From Clostridium sp. CF012 (GTDB lineage Bacteria; Bacillota; Clostridia; Clostridiales; Clostridiaceae), in assembly GCF_018861755.1 (NCBI RefSeq), contig NZ_JAHLEF010000009.1, forward strand, positions 110,987 to 174,986: a stretch of DNA of 64,000 nucleotides. The letters run 5' to 3'. Positions 27,445 to 35,188 of this stretch are shown piece by piece. The notes under the pieces are model-generated. The model was not told where the DNA came from. It saw only the letters and a list, made by a program, of their open reading frames with translations, and ran no database searches. A program made the translations under genes and the position numbers. How positions within the stretch are numbered: the first letter of the stretch is position 1; every line of letters begins with the position of its first letter.

Positions 27445-27915
27445 ATGATGCTAAAACAAATTAGGAATTTATCACATGGAAAAAAAGAAAAAATACTTAT
27501 AGGGTTATATATACTTTTCTTCATGTATTTATGCTTAATGATTTGGGAGGTATTTATTGGTCCCTATCGTAGTTATAGTGATGTGCGGAGATATAATCTT
27601 TATCCATTTAAGACGATTATGGAATTTCTTTTAAATACAACTAAATATAATTTTCGAGTAATATTTATAAACCTTGCAGCAAACATTATTACCTTTATAC
27701 CCTTAGGCTTTTTTATATCATTATTATTTAGACGATCTTGCAAGTTAATCAATATAACATTATCCTGCATGCTTATCATAATTTGTATTGAGCTGGGTCA
27801 GTTTATTCTAAATGTGGGTGTTTTAGATATTGATGATATTATTTTAAATACATTAGGTTGTGTTTTAGGTTTTATGATTTACAAAGTTATTCTTATCCTC
27901 TTCCCGCACAAATAG
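27445..27915 (+). CDS. VanZ-like membrane protein
   Basis: 156 aa, TAGGAG upstream. Four or five transmembrane helices. The conserved VanZ features are YNLYPFKTI near residue 50, FINLAANIITFIPLGFF near 75-95 and the end motif DIDDIILNTLGCVLGF. VanZ relatives confer low-level teicoplanin resistance or modify the envelope; the role here is unknown. Stands alone between opposing genes. Confidence 0.88.
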   Translation: MMLKQIRNLSHGKKEKILIGLYILFFMYLCLMIWEVFIGPYRSYSDVRRYNLYPFKTIMEFLLNTTKYNFRVIFINLAANIITFIPLGFFISLLFRRSCKLINITLSCMLIIICIELGQFILNVGVLDIDDIILNTLGCVLGFMIYKVILILFPHK

Positions 27916-27935
27916 CTCCTAATAACTTCCCTTTT

Positions 27936-28769
27936 TCATTTTTCTCCAAATGCATATATCACCGGCATATTAAATTGAAATCCATCTATATTTTTATATT
28001 TTTCAAGTCCATTAAATACCTCTACTTTAAACTTTTTAAATTTATCATCACCCAGCTCTTCTATTCCTTCAAAAACTGCTCTTACTGCATTAGAGCACAT
28101 TTCTTCCCACCACTGTTCTTTTGTTGTATAAATTACATCTGCATTTTCCTTATAAACCTTAACATTTCTTAAACCTGCATTTTCTAATATTTTTCTCACA
28201 TCGTTTGCTGTATCAAATTTGGGAAGATCTGATTTTTTATTGTTATTTTGATTTGAAGAACCTATAAGTAAAAATTTGTTAACTATCTCTGTTAGCCACT
28301 TTTGGTCTTCTTGTATCTCCCATATACTAAATCCTACTTGTCCATCTTTTTTAAGTACTCTTAATATTTCCGTTAATTTGCTATCACTATATAAAAGATA
28401 CCCCATTCCAAACCCACAAATAACATTGTCAAAAAAATTTTCATCAAATTCTAAGGTTTGTGCATTCATCTTTATTACTTTGGCATTATATATTTTTTGC
28501 TTCACAATATCCTTATGTGTTTCACTTACCATAACTTCTGAAGCGTCTATGCCTACAGCATAGCCTTCTTCTCCTATTTTATTTATTGCAGGAAATAATG
28601 AAGCTCCCCTCCCCACTCCAATATCTAATATTTTTTCACCTTTGTTAATCCTTGAAAGCTCAACTAATCTGCTACCAAATTTCTGCCAATAACCAGGTCC
28701 AATTTTACCAAATGTAGGTGCAACCTTGTCCCATACGTTCATAAGCTTTTGTTTTTCTTTATTAATCAT
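27936..28769 (-). CDS. UbiE-like SAM-dependent methyltransferase
   Basis: 277 aa from the ATG at 28769 (AAAGGAG 5 bases upstream). Motif I KILDIGVGRGASLF near residue 46, acidic motif II AVGIDASEVMV, and FDNVICGFGMGYLL as motif IV. The region after residue 150 carries an asparagine- and lysine-rich insertion (GSSNQNNNKKSD). Small-molecule methyltransferase of unknown substrate. A lipoprotein gene ends 34 bp upstream. Confidence 0.86.
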   Translation of the reverse strand: MINKEKQKLMNVWDKVAPTFGKIGPGYWQKFGSRLVELSRINKGEKILDIGVGRGASLFPAINKIGEEGYAVGIDASEVMVSETHKDIVKQKIYNAKVIKMNAQTLEFDENFFDNVICGFGMGYLLYSDSKLTEILRVLKKDGQVGFSIWEIQEDQKWLTEIVNKFLLIGSSNQNNNKKSDLPKFDTANDVRKILENAGLRNVKVYKENADVIYTTKEQWWEEMCSNAVRAVFEGIEELGDDKFKKFKVEVFNGLEKYKNIDGFQFNMPVIYAFGEK

Positions 28770-28803
28770 ATAATCTCCTTTCATCTGTTTATTATAAAGC
28801 CCG

Positions 28804-29256
28804 TTACTTATCTATTATTTTCAATGTCTTTAATACTTCTTTTAGTTCTCCCTTCATCTTTAAAAAAGTATTAAATTCAGGATGGTTTTCGGGAAAATTT
28901 ACATCTGTTGGTCCGCCTATAACATAAGTAGCACCTTTTGCTTCAAAATATCGTTGGTCACAAACTGCATCAAGACTATCTTCATACAAATTAGCTGAGT
29001 TCTTATTAATGAAGGTAAATAATTTACCGTAACCACCTTCTGCTTTTTCCTTTGGTTTAAAATACACAGTTATCCCCATATCATTTTCTTCAATCTTATA
29101 TTTATCTTTCCAAGTTTCTGGGAAAACAACTGAAAACCCAAGTTTATCACTCTTAAACATTTCCGGTTTATTACTATCATTCACTTTATTTGAACATCCC
29201 ACTAATAAAACCAATAGTGACAGAATTGTTAAACAACATAATAATGTTTTTTTCAT
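28804..29256 (-). CDS. Lipoprotein of unknown function
   Basis: 150 aa from the ATG at 29256 (GGAGG 5 bases upstream). Signal peptide of about 20 residues ending in the lipobox LLVGC, then SNKVNDSNKPEMF. The mature part has a single compact domain with FSVVFPETWKDKY and YVIGGPTDVNF, resembling PsbP-like or DUF-type surface lipoproteins. No known function. Probably cotranscribed with the methyltransferase gene downstream. Confidence 0.7.
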   Translation of the reverse strand: MKKTLLCCLTILSLLVLLVGCSNKVNDSNKPEMFKSDKLGFSVVFPETWKDKYKIEENDMGITVYFKPKEKAEGGYGKLFTFINKNSANLYEDSLDAVCDQRYFEAKGATYVIGGPTDVNFPENHPEFNTFLKMKGELKEVLKTLKIIDK

Positions 29257-29358
29257 GTTTTCCTCCAATCATTTTTAATTTTTATAGAAATTTAAAATAA
29301 CTGTAATTTACAGCTTTGCGTTTTACATAAAATATAAAATGGGCTAAGCTGTATATCA

Positions 29359-29700
29359 TAAAAACCCATCTAACCCTTATTATAGCTGCCTTTTTCGATT
29401 TGTCAATATTTGTTTATTTTAAATGTAATTGTGCAAAGCCTTAAAATGTTCAAAAATATTTCAGTCTATCCCCTAAAGTTTTGATCTAATAGAAACCAAA
29501 AGAAGGAGTTGAATAATTTATTCAACTCCTTACTACATTCATAAACAATTTAAATATTCTTGGTAATAATGCCTTATGATTAAATATCATTGGCGCTTCA
29601 TTTGGAAATAAAATACTCATTATAATGTCCTCATACGATAGGCTTGAACAGCAGTTTCGCTAGGTCCATATAATCTCTATACTCTTGCTGATATGCTTCA
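29359..29700. repeat. Decayed mosaic copy of the 30811-32030 region
   Basis: Bases 29359-29618 match 30811-31070, including the hairpin around GGAGTTGAATAA and the 3' end of the DUF2752 gene. Bases 29619-29663 match the 3' end of the EcsC gene (31867-31913), and 29664-29700 match a more internal part of EcsC (31995-32030). The copy has thus lost most of the three genes it once spanned. This explains the bulk of the 29269-29826 gap. Confidence 0.8.
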
Positions 29701-29745
29701 CAATATTAGTTTTATTACATGATTCGTTATAATTTTTTTTTAGTA

Positions 29746-29800
29746 TTGACATATACAGTTAAACTGTATACAATAATACTATATAGTTAAACTGTATAGT
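29746..29800 (+). promoter_or_regulatory. PadR promoter with two operator palindromes
   Basis: TTGACA (29746-29751), a 17-base spacer and TACAAT (29769-29774). The spacer is almost entirely the palindrome ATACAGTTAAACTGTAT. A second near copy (TATAGTTAAACTGTATA) follows about 10 bases after the -10 box. ATAC-n-GTAT half sites are typical of PadR-type operators, so autoregulation is likely. Confidence 0.72.
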
Positions 29801-29826
29801 TATAAACTGAGTAGTTGTAGGCAATT

Positions 29827-30140
29827 ATGAATAAAGATAAAAATTTACCACTAACAGAAACCACATATTATATTCTTTTAGCCTTATTAAAACCTGCTCA
29901 TGGATATCTTATCATGCAAAAGGTTGAAGAATTAAGTGGTCAGCAAGTTAGAATAGCGGCAGGAACACTTTATGGTGCTATTGAGAATTTGCTGAAACAA
30001 AAATTGATACAATCGGTGAAGAGCGAAGATAAGCGACAAAAAGTTTATGTTATTACTGAAGAAGAAAATAATTTTTACGCTTAGACCTTGAAAGAATGCA
30101 GCATATGATTAGGATAACAGAATATCAATTAGAATTATAA
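29827..30140 (+). pseudogene. PadR regulator with a C-terminal frameshift
   Basis: Winged-helix PadR protein: LLALLKPAHGYLIMQKVEE, then RIAAGTLYGAIENLLKQKLI and KVYVITEEE. The frame stops at codon 86. One extra T in the TTTTT run near 30075 would give the usual tail (RLDLERMQHMIRITEYQ) ending at 30140. The DNA-binding domain is complete, so the short protein may still work, or the shift may be a sequencing error. Paired with the DUF2812 gene that starts 14 bp later. Confidence 0.75.
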
Positions 30141-30154
30141 TTGGGGGGATTAGG

Positions 30155-30769
30155 ATGATAAAATTCAAGTTTTTTATTAATTATGATAAAGAAGAGAAAT
30201 GGTTAAATGAGATGGCTAAAAAGGGCTATGAGTTAGAATATATGTATTTTGGGTATAAATTCCGATCTATAAAACCAGAAAATGCAACAGTTAGAATTGA
30301 TTATCGAGTTTTTAAGAAAAAAGAGGATTTCATTGAGTACTGCTTTCTATTTGAAGATAGTGGTTGGAAACACATAGCGGGTAGTAAAAAATCTGGAAAT
30401 CAATATTTCAAAAAAAATGATGAAAACAGCCAAGAGGACATCTTCTCAGATGGTATCTCTAGAGCAGGAAAATATAAAAGATTGTCTGATATGTTGATGC
30501 TTCCCTCAGTAACTTCTTTAGTACTGTCTGCCATATATATAACAGGGGGCCAACTTAATGTTAAATCACTGCTTAATCCTAAATTACTGTATCTTACCCC
30601 AGGATTATGGGAAAGGACGGGTCTAGCATTTTGGAGCGATTTCTTATTAGAAACACCCTTTGTATTTATTAGAGGTTCTATATGGTTAATACCTCTAATA
30701 CTGATTCTATCTGTTTGCTTATTAATTAAATCTAGAATATTATATAGCAAAGAAAAAAAGTCTAGTTGA
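30155..30769 (+). CDS. DUF2812 membrane protein
   Basis: 204 aa, GGGGGG upstream. The N-terminal 90 residues are the DUF2812 domain (EEKWLNEMAKKGYELE, then FEDSGWKHIAG and YFKKN). Two transmembrane helices follow (about 115-130 and 172-192). DUF2812 genes usually follow a padR gene, as here, and are probably controlled by it. Molecular role unknown. Confidence 0.85.
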   Translation: MIKFKFFINYDKEEKWLNEMAKKGYELEYMYFGYKFRSIKPENATVRIDYRVFKKKEDFIEYCFLFEDSGWKHIAGSKKSGNQYFKKNDENSQEDIFSDGISRAGKYKRLSDMLMLPSVTSLVLSAIYITGGQLNVKSLLNPKLLYLTPGLWERTGLAFWSDFLLETPFVFIRGSIWLIPLILILSVCLLIKSRILYSKEKKSS

Positions 30770-30958
30770 ATATTATGAGATTAATACTTTATCTTCCTTT
30801 TACATATTTATTATAAAACCCATCTATCCCTTATTATAGCTGATCTCTGTACTATGTCAATATTTGTCAGATTACAGTGTCAACTCTGAAAAGCCTTGGA
30901 AACACTAAAAAATTTTCCACTCCATCCCCAGTTTTTTTGAGCTAATAGAAGCCAAAAT

Positions 30959-30987
30959 AAGGAGTTGAATAATTTATTCAACTCCTT
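30959..30987 (-). terminator. Hairpin at the end of the DUF2752 gene
   Basis: AAGGAGTTGAATAA/TTATTCAACTCCTT stem overlapping the last codons and stop of the DUF2752 gene, with AT-rich sequence after it. The same hairpin is kept in the decayed copy at 29503-29531. Confidence 0.55.
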
Positions 30988-31373
30988 ACTACATTGATAA
31001 ACATTTTAAATATTCTTGGTAATAACGCCTTATGATTAAAGATCATTGGCGCTTCATTTGGAAATAAAACAATCATCCTATATACATATACCACTAAAAA
31101 AAGTACTAACAAATGATATTTATATTTATATAGAATATTCATTTTTCTTATTAAGAACAATATAACAATTATAACTGGTATAAAAAATAATGGGTGCATA
31201 TGAAACGCTCCCACTAAATCTCCCTTAAATAACAACTTATACGCTCTAGTCATTCCGCATGAAGGACATGGCATACCCGAAATCCCACGGATAAAGCATA
31301 TTGTAGATGTAAAAAAAGAGTTAAGTTTTATACCAAAATATAAAATAATTAAAAATATTATATAGTTCCCCAT
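30978..31373 (-). CDS. DUF2752 membrane protein
   Basis: 131 aa, about three transmembrane helices. The DUF2752 signature GMPCPSCGMTRAYKLL is at residues 33-48, followed by GDLVGAFHMHPLFFI. The two cysteines and T-R-A are the family's invariant residues. Its start overlaps the end of the DUF4234-like gene by 16 bp, so the two form one unit. Function unknown. Confidence 0.88.
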   Translation of the reverse strand: MGNYIIFLIILYFGIKLNSFFTSTICFIRGISGMPCPSCGMTRAYKLLFKGDLVGAFHMHPLFFIPVIIVILFLIRKMNILYKYKYHLLVLFLVVYVYRMIVLFPNEAPMIFNHKALLPRIFKMFINVVRS

Positions 31374-31723
31374 ACCTTATTCAAGTTTGATTGGATTATA
31401 GCCGAAGCTACAATAGAAAATCCAAAAACAGATAAAAGATGATAAAGTATAGAATCATCATTACCGTTACTATTTTCAATACTCTTACCCAAAGCTCCAC
31501 ATTGAGCAGTTTGAAGTTTTTTACCCATATTGTAATACCAATATAAAGCATAAATTCCACAAGTAATACTACTAAAAACTAAAACCATTCCACCGCTAGT
31601 ATCTTCTTCACTTAAATATTGGTTTAATTCATTAGTGGTAACATACATCCAATACATATGCTGTTGTTGTCTGCATTTTGCCCTTATAAAATCGATTAAA
31701 TATATGCGGAAAATTCCTGCCAT
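31358..31723 (-). CDS. DUF4234-like membrane protein
   Basis: 121 aa. The family core VFSSITCGIYALYWYYNMG is near residues 49-67, followed by a polar loop and a second helix (VFGFSIVASAIIQSNL). The N-terminal 40 residues are unusual (two arginines, QQQH) and the true start may lie further inside. DUF4234 and DUF2752 genes often neighbour each other. Function unknown. Confidence 0.7.
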   Translation of the reverse strand: MAGIFRIYLIDFIRAKCRQQQHMYWMYVTTNELNQYLSEEDTSGGMVLVFSSITCGIYALYWYYNMGKKLQTAQCGALGKSIENSNGNDDSILYHLLSVFGFSIVASAIIQSNLNKVWGTI

Positions 31724-31822
31724 TACTTTTTATCTTATATTTCTATTATATATTTTAAACAGGGATTCAACCATCTAACTTCATTACACTTTCTTTACAT
31801 TTTTGTAATACTCGCAGCAAAA

Positions 31823-31849
31823 AAAAGAGAGCATAGTATACACTCTTTT
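31823..31849 (-). terminator. Terminator of the EcsC gene
   Basis: Minus strand AAAAGAG/CTCTTTT stem with a 13-base interior, followed by TTTTTTT, 21 bp after the EcsC stop codon. Confidence 0.55.
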
Positions 31850-31869
31850 CATTATTAAAAATAATTTCA

Positions 31870-32583
31870 TTATAATATCCTCATACGATAAGCTTGAACA
31901 GCAGTTTCGCTAAGCTTGTCAATAAATTTAGTATTAACATAAGCTCCTACAAACGCCCCTATTCCAGGAACCAGCTGTAATAGTTTTGCTAAATCAATAT
32001 AATCTCTATACTCTTGCTGAAATGCTCTCCAATCAAAAGAATTAATATCTTTAGGTAATGTACTATAATATTCTTCAAAATTTTCCATCCTATCAAACAC
32101 TTCATTTACATTACTCTTACTAGAAAAAGCAAGTTGAAATACATATAATATATAAATTCTTTCTTTATAATCATTAACATCAAATCCATAAATTGCAGCA
32201 ATGTCATAAAGAAATTTAATTTTTATACTTAAAAGTAAAGGTAAGTCTGCAAGTGCCAAAAGGAATCCACCTGCGCCTGTTCCTGCACCCTCTATCATAG
32301 CAGTAGTTTTATATGTCTTAGTTTTTTGTGCAACTAATTCTTCTCTTTCTTGAAGAGATAGATTTATATAGGGCTCCTTAGTAATGTACTTGGAACCAAC
32401 TAAAACTACTTTAATCATGTTTTTTATAGCTGAGGTTATTATTTCATGATATTTTTTAGGTAACATTCCATTAAATTTGTTTTGAATACCCTTTGATGCC
32501 TTTTCAACTAAGGTCGGTTTTTTACTCATTTCCACCTTCCATTTATTCAGTTCTGCCAAAGCCATTTCATTATAAGAATACAT
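31870..32583 (-). CDS. EcsC family protein
   Basis: 237 aa from the ATG at 32583 (AGGTGA 5 bases upstream). EcsC core: TTAMIEGAGTGAGGFLLALADLPLLL near residue 90-115 in pattern, and LAKLLQLVPGIGAFVGAYVN near 205. The alanine- and glycine-rich helices suggest a membrane-associated helical domain. EcsC-type proteins accompany ABC exporters in bacilli, but here the gene stands alone. Part of its 3' end is duplicated at 29619-29700. Confidence 0.85.
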   Translation of the reverse strand: MYSYNEMALAELNKWKVEMSKKPTLVEKASKGIQNKFNGMLPKKYHEIITSAIKNMIKVVLVGSKYITKEPYINLSLQEREELVAQKTKTYKTTAMIEGAGTGAGGFLLALADLPLLLSIKIKFLYDIAAIYGFDVNDYKERIYILYVFQLAFSSKSNVNEVFDRMENFEEYYSTLPKDINSFDWRAFQQEYRDYIDLAKLLQLVPGIGAFVGAYVNTKFIDKLSETAVQAYRMRIL

Positions 32584-32749
32584 TAAAATCACCTGCCTCA
32601 ATTTATTATATATTTAAAATAGGCTTTAAACAACACCTATTACCCTTCTCTATCCTTGATTTAATTATTTTAACTTCCATTTATAACCTAATTTCCAAAT
32701 TGTTTTTATCTTTTAAATTGATTTACAGAATTATAATTTGTGTGTGGTG

Positions 32750-32778
32750 TTGACATGATAATATTTAGGTAGTACAAT
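32750..32778 (+). promoter_or_regulatory. Promoter of the peroxiredoxin gene
   Basis: TTGACA and TACAAT separated by 17 bases, about 88 bp before the start codon. An upstream ATTATAATT (32729-32738) resembles half of a PerR box; a full 15-bp PerR box is not present. Confidence 0.65.
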
Positions 32779-32865
32779 CTATTAAAAGACATTTATTATT
32801 AAAAGATATTAAATATCGTTCGTCAAATAGAAACTTATGAATATTATAATTTAGGAGGTATCAGT

Positions 32866-33402
32866 ATGGAAAGATTAGTTGGGACATCAGCTCCCTATTT
32901 TAAAATGAACGCAGTAAAAGGTGATGGAAGCGATTTTGTAGAAGTAAAATTGGAGGATTATAAAGGAAAGTGGCTTGTGATGTTCTTTTACCCTTTAGAT
33001 TTTACATTTGTATGTCCTACAGAGATAACTGCTTTTAGTAAGAAGTATGATGAATTTAAGAAGGAGGATACAGAATTATTAGCGGTAAGTTGTGATAGTC
33101 AACATGCACATAAATCTTGGATAAAGCAAAACTCAAATGATGGTGGTTTGGGAAGAATCACTTTCCCTATGGCTTCTGATTTAACAAAAGAAACTTCAAG
33201 AAATTATGGTGTATTAATTGAAGAAGAAGGAATTTCTTTGAGAGGATTATTTATAATAGATCCTAATGGGATCGTTAAATATTCTGTTATTCACGATTTA
33301 AATGTAGGAAGAAGTGTTGATGAAACCTTGCGTGTCCTTAAAGCGTTAAAAACAGGGGGATTATGTGCTATAGACTGGCAAGAAGGAGATAACACGCTAT
33401 AA
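32866..33402 (+). CDS. 2-Cys peroxiredoxin (AhpC/Prx type)
   Basis: 178 aa, GGAGGT upstream. Peroxidatic cysteine C50 in DFTFVCPTEITAFS and resolving cysteine near C167 in GGLCAIDWQ. The protein reduces hydrogen peroxide and organic hydroperoxides with electrons from a thioredoxin or AhpF-type reductase, which is not in the window. The promoter is strong, as expected for an abundant oxygen-defence protein of an anaerobe. A perfect terminator follows. Confidence 0.93.
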   Translation: MERLVGTSAPYFKMNAVKGDGSDFVEVKLEDYKGKWLVMFFYPLDFTFVCPTEITAFSKKYDEFKKEDTELLAVSCDSQHAHKSWIKQNSNDGGLGRITFPMASDLTKETSRNYGVLIEEEGISLRGLFIIDPNGIVKYSVIHDLNVGRSVDETLRVLKALKTGGLCAIDWQEGDNTL

Positions 33403-33494
33403 CTCCACATAAATATAGAGTATAAAAAATCAAATATTAGAATATATTTTGATTTAATCTGTATTACTATATATTTAATATACTTAGGCACATG

Positions 33495-33534
33495 AGCTAC
33501 AGACATAAACTTTATGTCTGTAGCTTTTATTTTT
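33495..33534 (+). terminator. Terminator of the peroxiredoxin gene
   Basis: Perfect 15-bp stem (AGCTACAGACATAAA and its complement) followed by TTTTATTTTT. Confidence 0.85.
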
Positions 33535-33564
33535 CCCAAAACTTACTTTCCCTCGCAAGTGTCG

Positions 33565-33680
33565 TTAAATCAAAATACTAAAAGTAACCTCCGTACCATG
33601 CTGCGAGGAGCTTTTAATCTCAATATTCCCACCATGCTTTTCTACTATATATTTTGCAATGGAAAATCCCAAGCCTGAGC
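33565..33680 (-). pseudogene. Histidine kinase C-terminal remnant
   Basis: About 38 codons encode the last part of an HATPase_c domain: GLGFSIAKYIVEKHGG (G2 box and following helix), then SSSQHGTEVTFSILI and stop. The rest of the kinase and its regulator are missing. The fragment meets the DJ-1 remnant head to head, which marks a deletion junction near 33680. Confidence 0.7.
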
Positions 33681-33682
33681 AT

Positions 33683-33908
33683 TGGTTACCTAAATGCAGA
33701 ACTTAACTCTGGTAGATACTTTAAAAAAGGGCAAGAACCATTAAAAATTTTAACCATGAGTAATACCAAAGAAACTATTGTTACGATGGGTGGATTAAGA
33801 ATTGTACCAGATATTGAGATCGATAAGTTCTCTATGAATGACGCAGCAGCTCTAATTTTGACTCATAATACAAAATACTTCATTGAAATAATGCATTTAA
33901 TTAAATAA
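33683..33908 (+). pseudogene. DJ-1/PfpI family remnant
   Basis: One frame reads IGYLNAELNSGRYFKKGQE, then ILTMSNTKETIVTMGGLRI and the strand VPDIEIDKFSMNDAAALIL. This matches the first third of a DJ-1/PfpI glutamine-amidotransferase-like protein up to the place where the P-G-G loop should follow. Instead comes THNTKYFIEIMHLIK and stop, probably another fused piece. The nucleophile region is lost. Confidence 0.6.
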
Positions 33909-34015
33909 TAGTGACATATGATATATACTGATATACTTTACCTGTAAGTTAATTCACACTCGTAAACAAACGAAGTAAATTTATTTACATAATAATAATA
34001 ATATAAAAATACCTA

Positions 34016-34046
34016 TTGACACTCCCTTTAGAGGATACTGTAATCT
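34016..34046 (+). promoter_or_regulatory. MerR-type promoter with a 19-bp spacer
   Basis: TTGACA (34016-34021) and TAATCT (34041-34046) are separated by 19 bases, the over-long spacing that MerR-family activators correct by twisting DNA. The spacer holds the imperfect dyad CTCCCTTTAGAGGA. It lies directly before the merR-type gene, so autoactivation is likely. Confidence 0.68.
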
Positions 34047-34073
34047 TAATTTACAAGGAAAGGAGATGTGAAT

Positions 34074-34883
34074 ATGTTTCGAATAGGCGAATTTTCCAAA
34101 CTTACGAAAACTACAGTAAAAGCATTAAGGTATTATGATGAAATTGATTTATTAAAACCTGAATTTGTGGATGAGGAAACAAACTATCGTTTTTATACAA
34201 CGAAACAGTTAGTAAAACTTCACAAAATTCAGTCTTTTCGCCAAATTGGTTTATCAATTGATGAAATCAAGCTGATTATATCTGGACACTGCATAGAATT
34301 AATTTTGGAAAAACGAAAAAGTGAAATTGAAGATACTATCACTGAAAGTAATGCACAGCTCTCTCGAATTGAATTTATATTACAAGGGAAAGAGGATGAG
34401 TTAATTATGAATTATCAAGCGATTTTAAAAGAATTACCAGAGTGTATCGTCTATTCAAAGGTGATGACAGTGCCAAGTTATGACTCATATTTTGAGCTCA
34501 TACCGGCAATCGGAGAAGAGATTACTGCGGCAAATCCTGAATTAAAATGTACTGTTCCTGAGTATTGCTTCATCAAGTATCTTGACAATGAATACAAAGA
34601 TAAAGATATTAACATTGAATTCTGTGAAGCGGTAGAAAAAATGGGTAAAGAAACTGGCGATATTAAATTTAGAAAGATTGAAAGTGTATCTGCAGTTTCC
34701 GTTATGCACAAGGGAGCATATGCTGGACTTGCAAAGGCATATGCATTTGCTTTTAAGTGGAGTGAAGATAATGGATATGTTATTGTTGACAGTCCACGAG
34801 AAAACTATATCGATGGTATTTGGAATAAAGAAAATGAAGATGAATGGCTTACCGAGTTACAAATACCTTTGATAAAAAAATAA
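34074..34883 (+). CDS. MerR family regulator with GyrI-like ligand domain (BmrR-like)
   Basis: 269 aa from the ATG at 34074, 8 bases after AAAGGAG (a GTG two codons earlier is too close). Winged-helix MerR domain at residues 1-70 (FRIGEFSKLTKTTVKALRYYDEI), linker coiled coil to about 120, then an effector domain of the GyrI/BmrR kind with SVMHKGAYAGLAKAYAFAF. BmrR-like proteins sense cationic drugs and activate efflux genes. The MATE pump 300 bp downstream is the obvious target, although it has its own promoter. Confidence 0.88.
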   Translation: MFRIGEFSKLTKTTVKALRYYDEIDLLKPEFVDEETNYRFYTTKQLVKLHKIQSFRQIGLSIDEIKLIISGHCIELILEKRKSEIEDTITESNAQLSRIEFILQGKEDELIMNYQAILKELPECIVYSKVMTVPSYDSYFELIPAIGEEITAANPELKCTVPEYCFIKYLDNEYKDKDINIEFCEAVEKMGKETGDIKFRKIESVSAVSVMHKGAYAGLAKAYAFAFKWSEDNGYVIVDSPRENYIDGIWNKENEDEWLTELQIPLIKK

Positions 34884-35033
34884 TCCGCATTTGCATTTAT
34901 GTCGCAACATCGTTTAGAATGTATTTCATAAACAGTTAGTTAAAGTCTGTAACCTTCCTCTGTGAATTTACTTGGTTTAAATCAATGATTTTAAAATAAA
35001 TCATGCTTCAGCTCTGTAATATAACAACGACTC

Positions 35034-35062
35034 TTGACAAATACTTATTAATACGATATGCT
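35034..35062 (+). promoter_or_regulatory. Promoter of the MATE leader
   Basis: TTGACA and TATGCT separated by 17 bases. Expected start near 35070, giving a leader of about 120 bases that contains a small ORF and a terminator hairpin before the pump gene. Confidence 0.7.
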
Positions 35063-35083
35063 TACTTTAAAAAATAAGAGCTT

Positions 35084-35179
35084 ATGCTTATTTGCCACCG
35101 GGTAAAAAGCATATTAAAAGCGTTAGCAATTCATGCCGTTAGGTCACAGGGTATGAATCGTCTAACGCTTTTTTGTTAG
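35084..35179 (+). CDS. Leader ORF upstream of the MATE pump (31 codons)
   Basis: ATG preceded by a weak AAGAG. The peptide begins MLICHRVKSILKAL and ends NRLTLFC, stopping 9 bases before the pump start. The ORF runs through the whole terminator hairpin, so a ribosome translating or stalled in it would change folding. From memory, leaders of ribosomal-protection tet genes in Firmicutes look similar (short ORF starting ML-C, then V-K-S-x-L-K-A); this has to be checked by alignment. Confidence 0.5.
   Translation: MLICHRVKSILKALAIHAVRSQGMNRLTLFC
35116..35174 (+). terminator. Attenuator hairpin before the MATE pump
   Basis: Outer stem AAAAGCGTTAG/CTAACGCTTTT, inner stem ATTCAT/ATGAAT, then TTTTTT, all between the promoter and the pump's ribosome binding site (TTAGGAGG). 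Transcription of the pump must read through it. An alternative 7-bp pairing (TATGCTT/AAGCATA, 35083-35113) lies just upstream. Confidence 0.7.
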
Positions 35180-35188
35180 GAGGAAAAA

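Noticed and set aside
13200..32600. Chromosomal integron explanation for the one-strand small-gene region
   Set aside because: No integrase gene and no repeated attC-like sites between genes; spacings vary and no shared intergenic repeat was seen.
33654..33908. 84-codon ORF taken as a whole gene
   Set aside because: The first codons are antisense to a kinase remnant; only the middle matches the DJ-1 family, so it is treated as a fused remnant.
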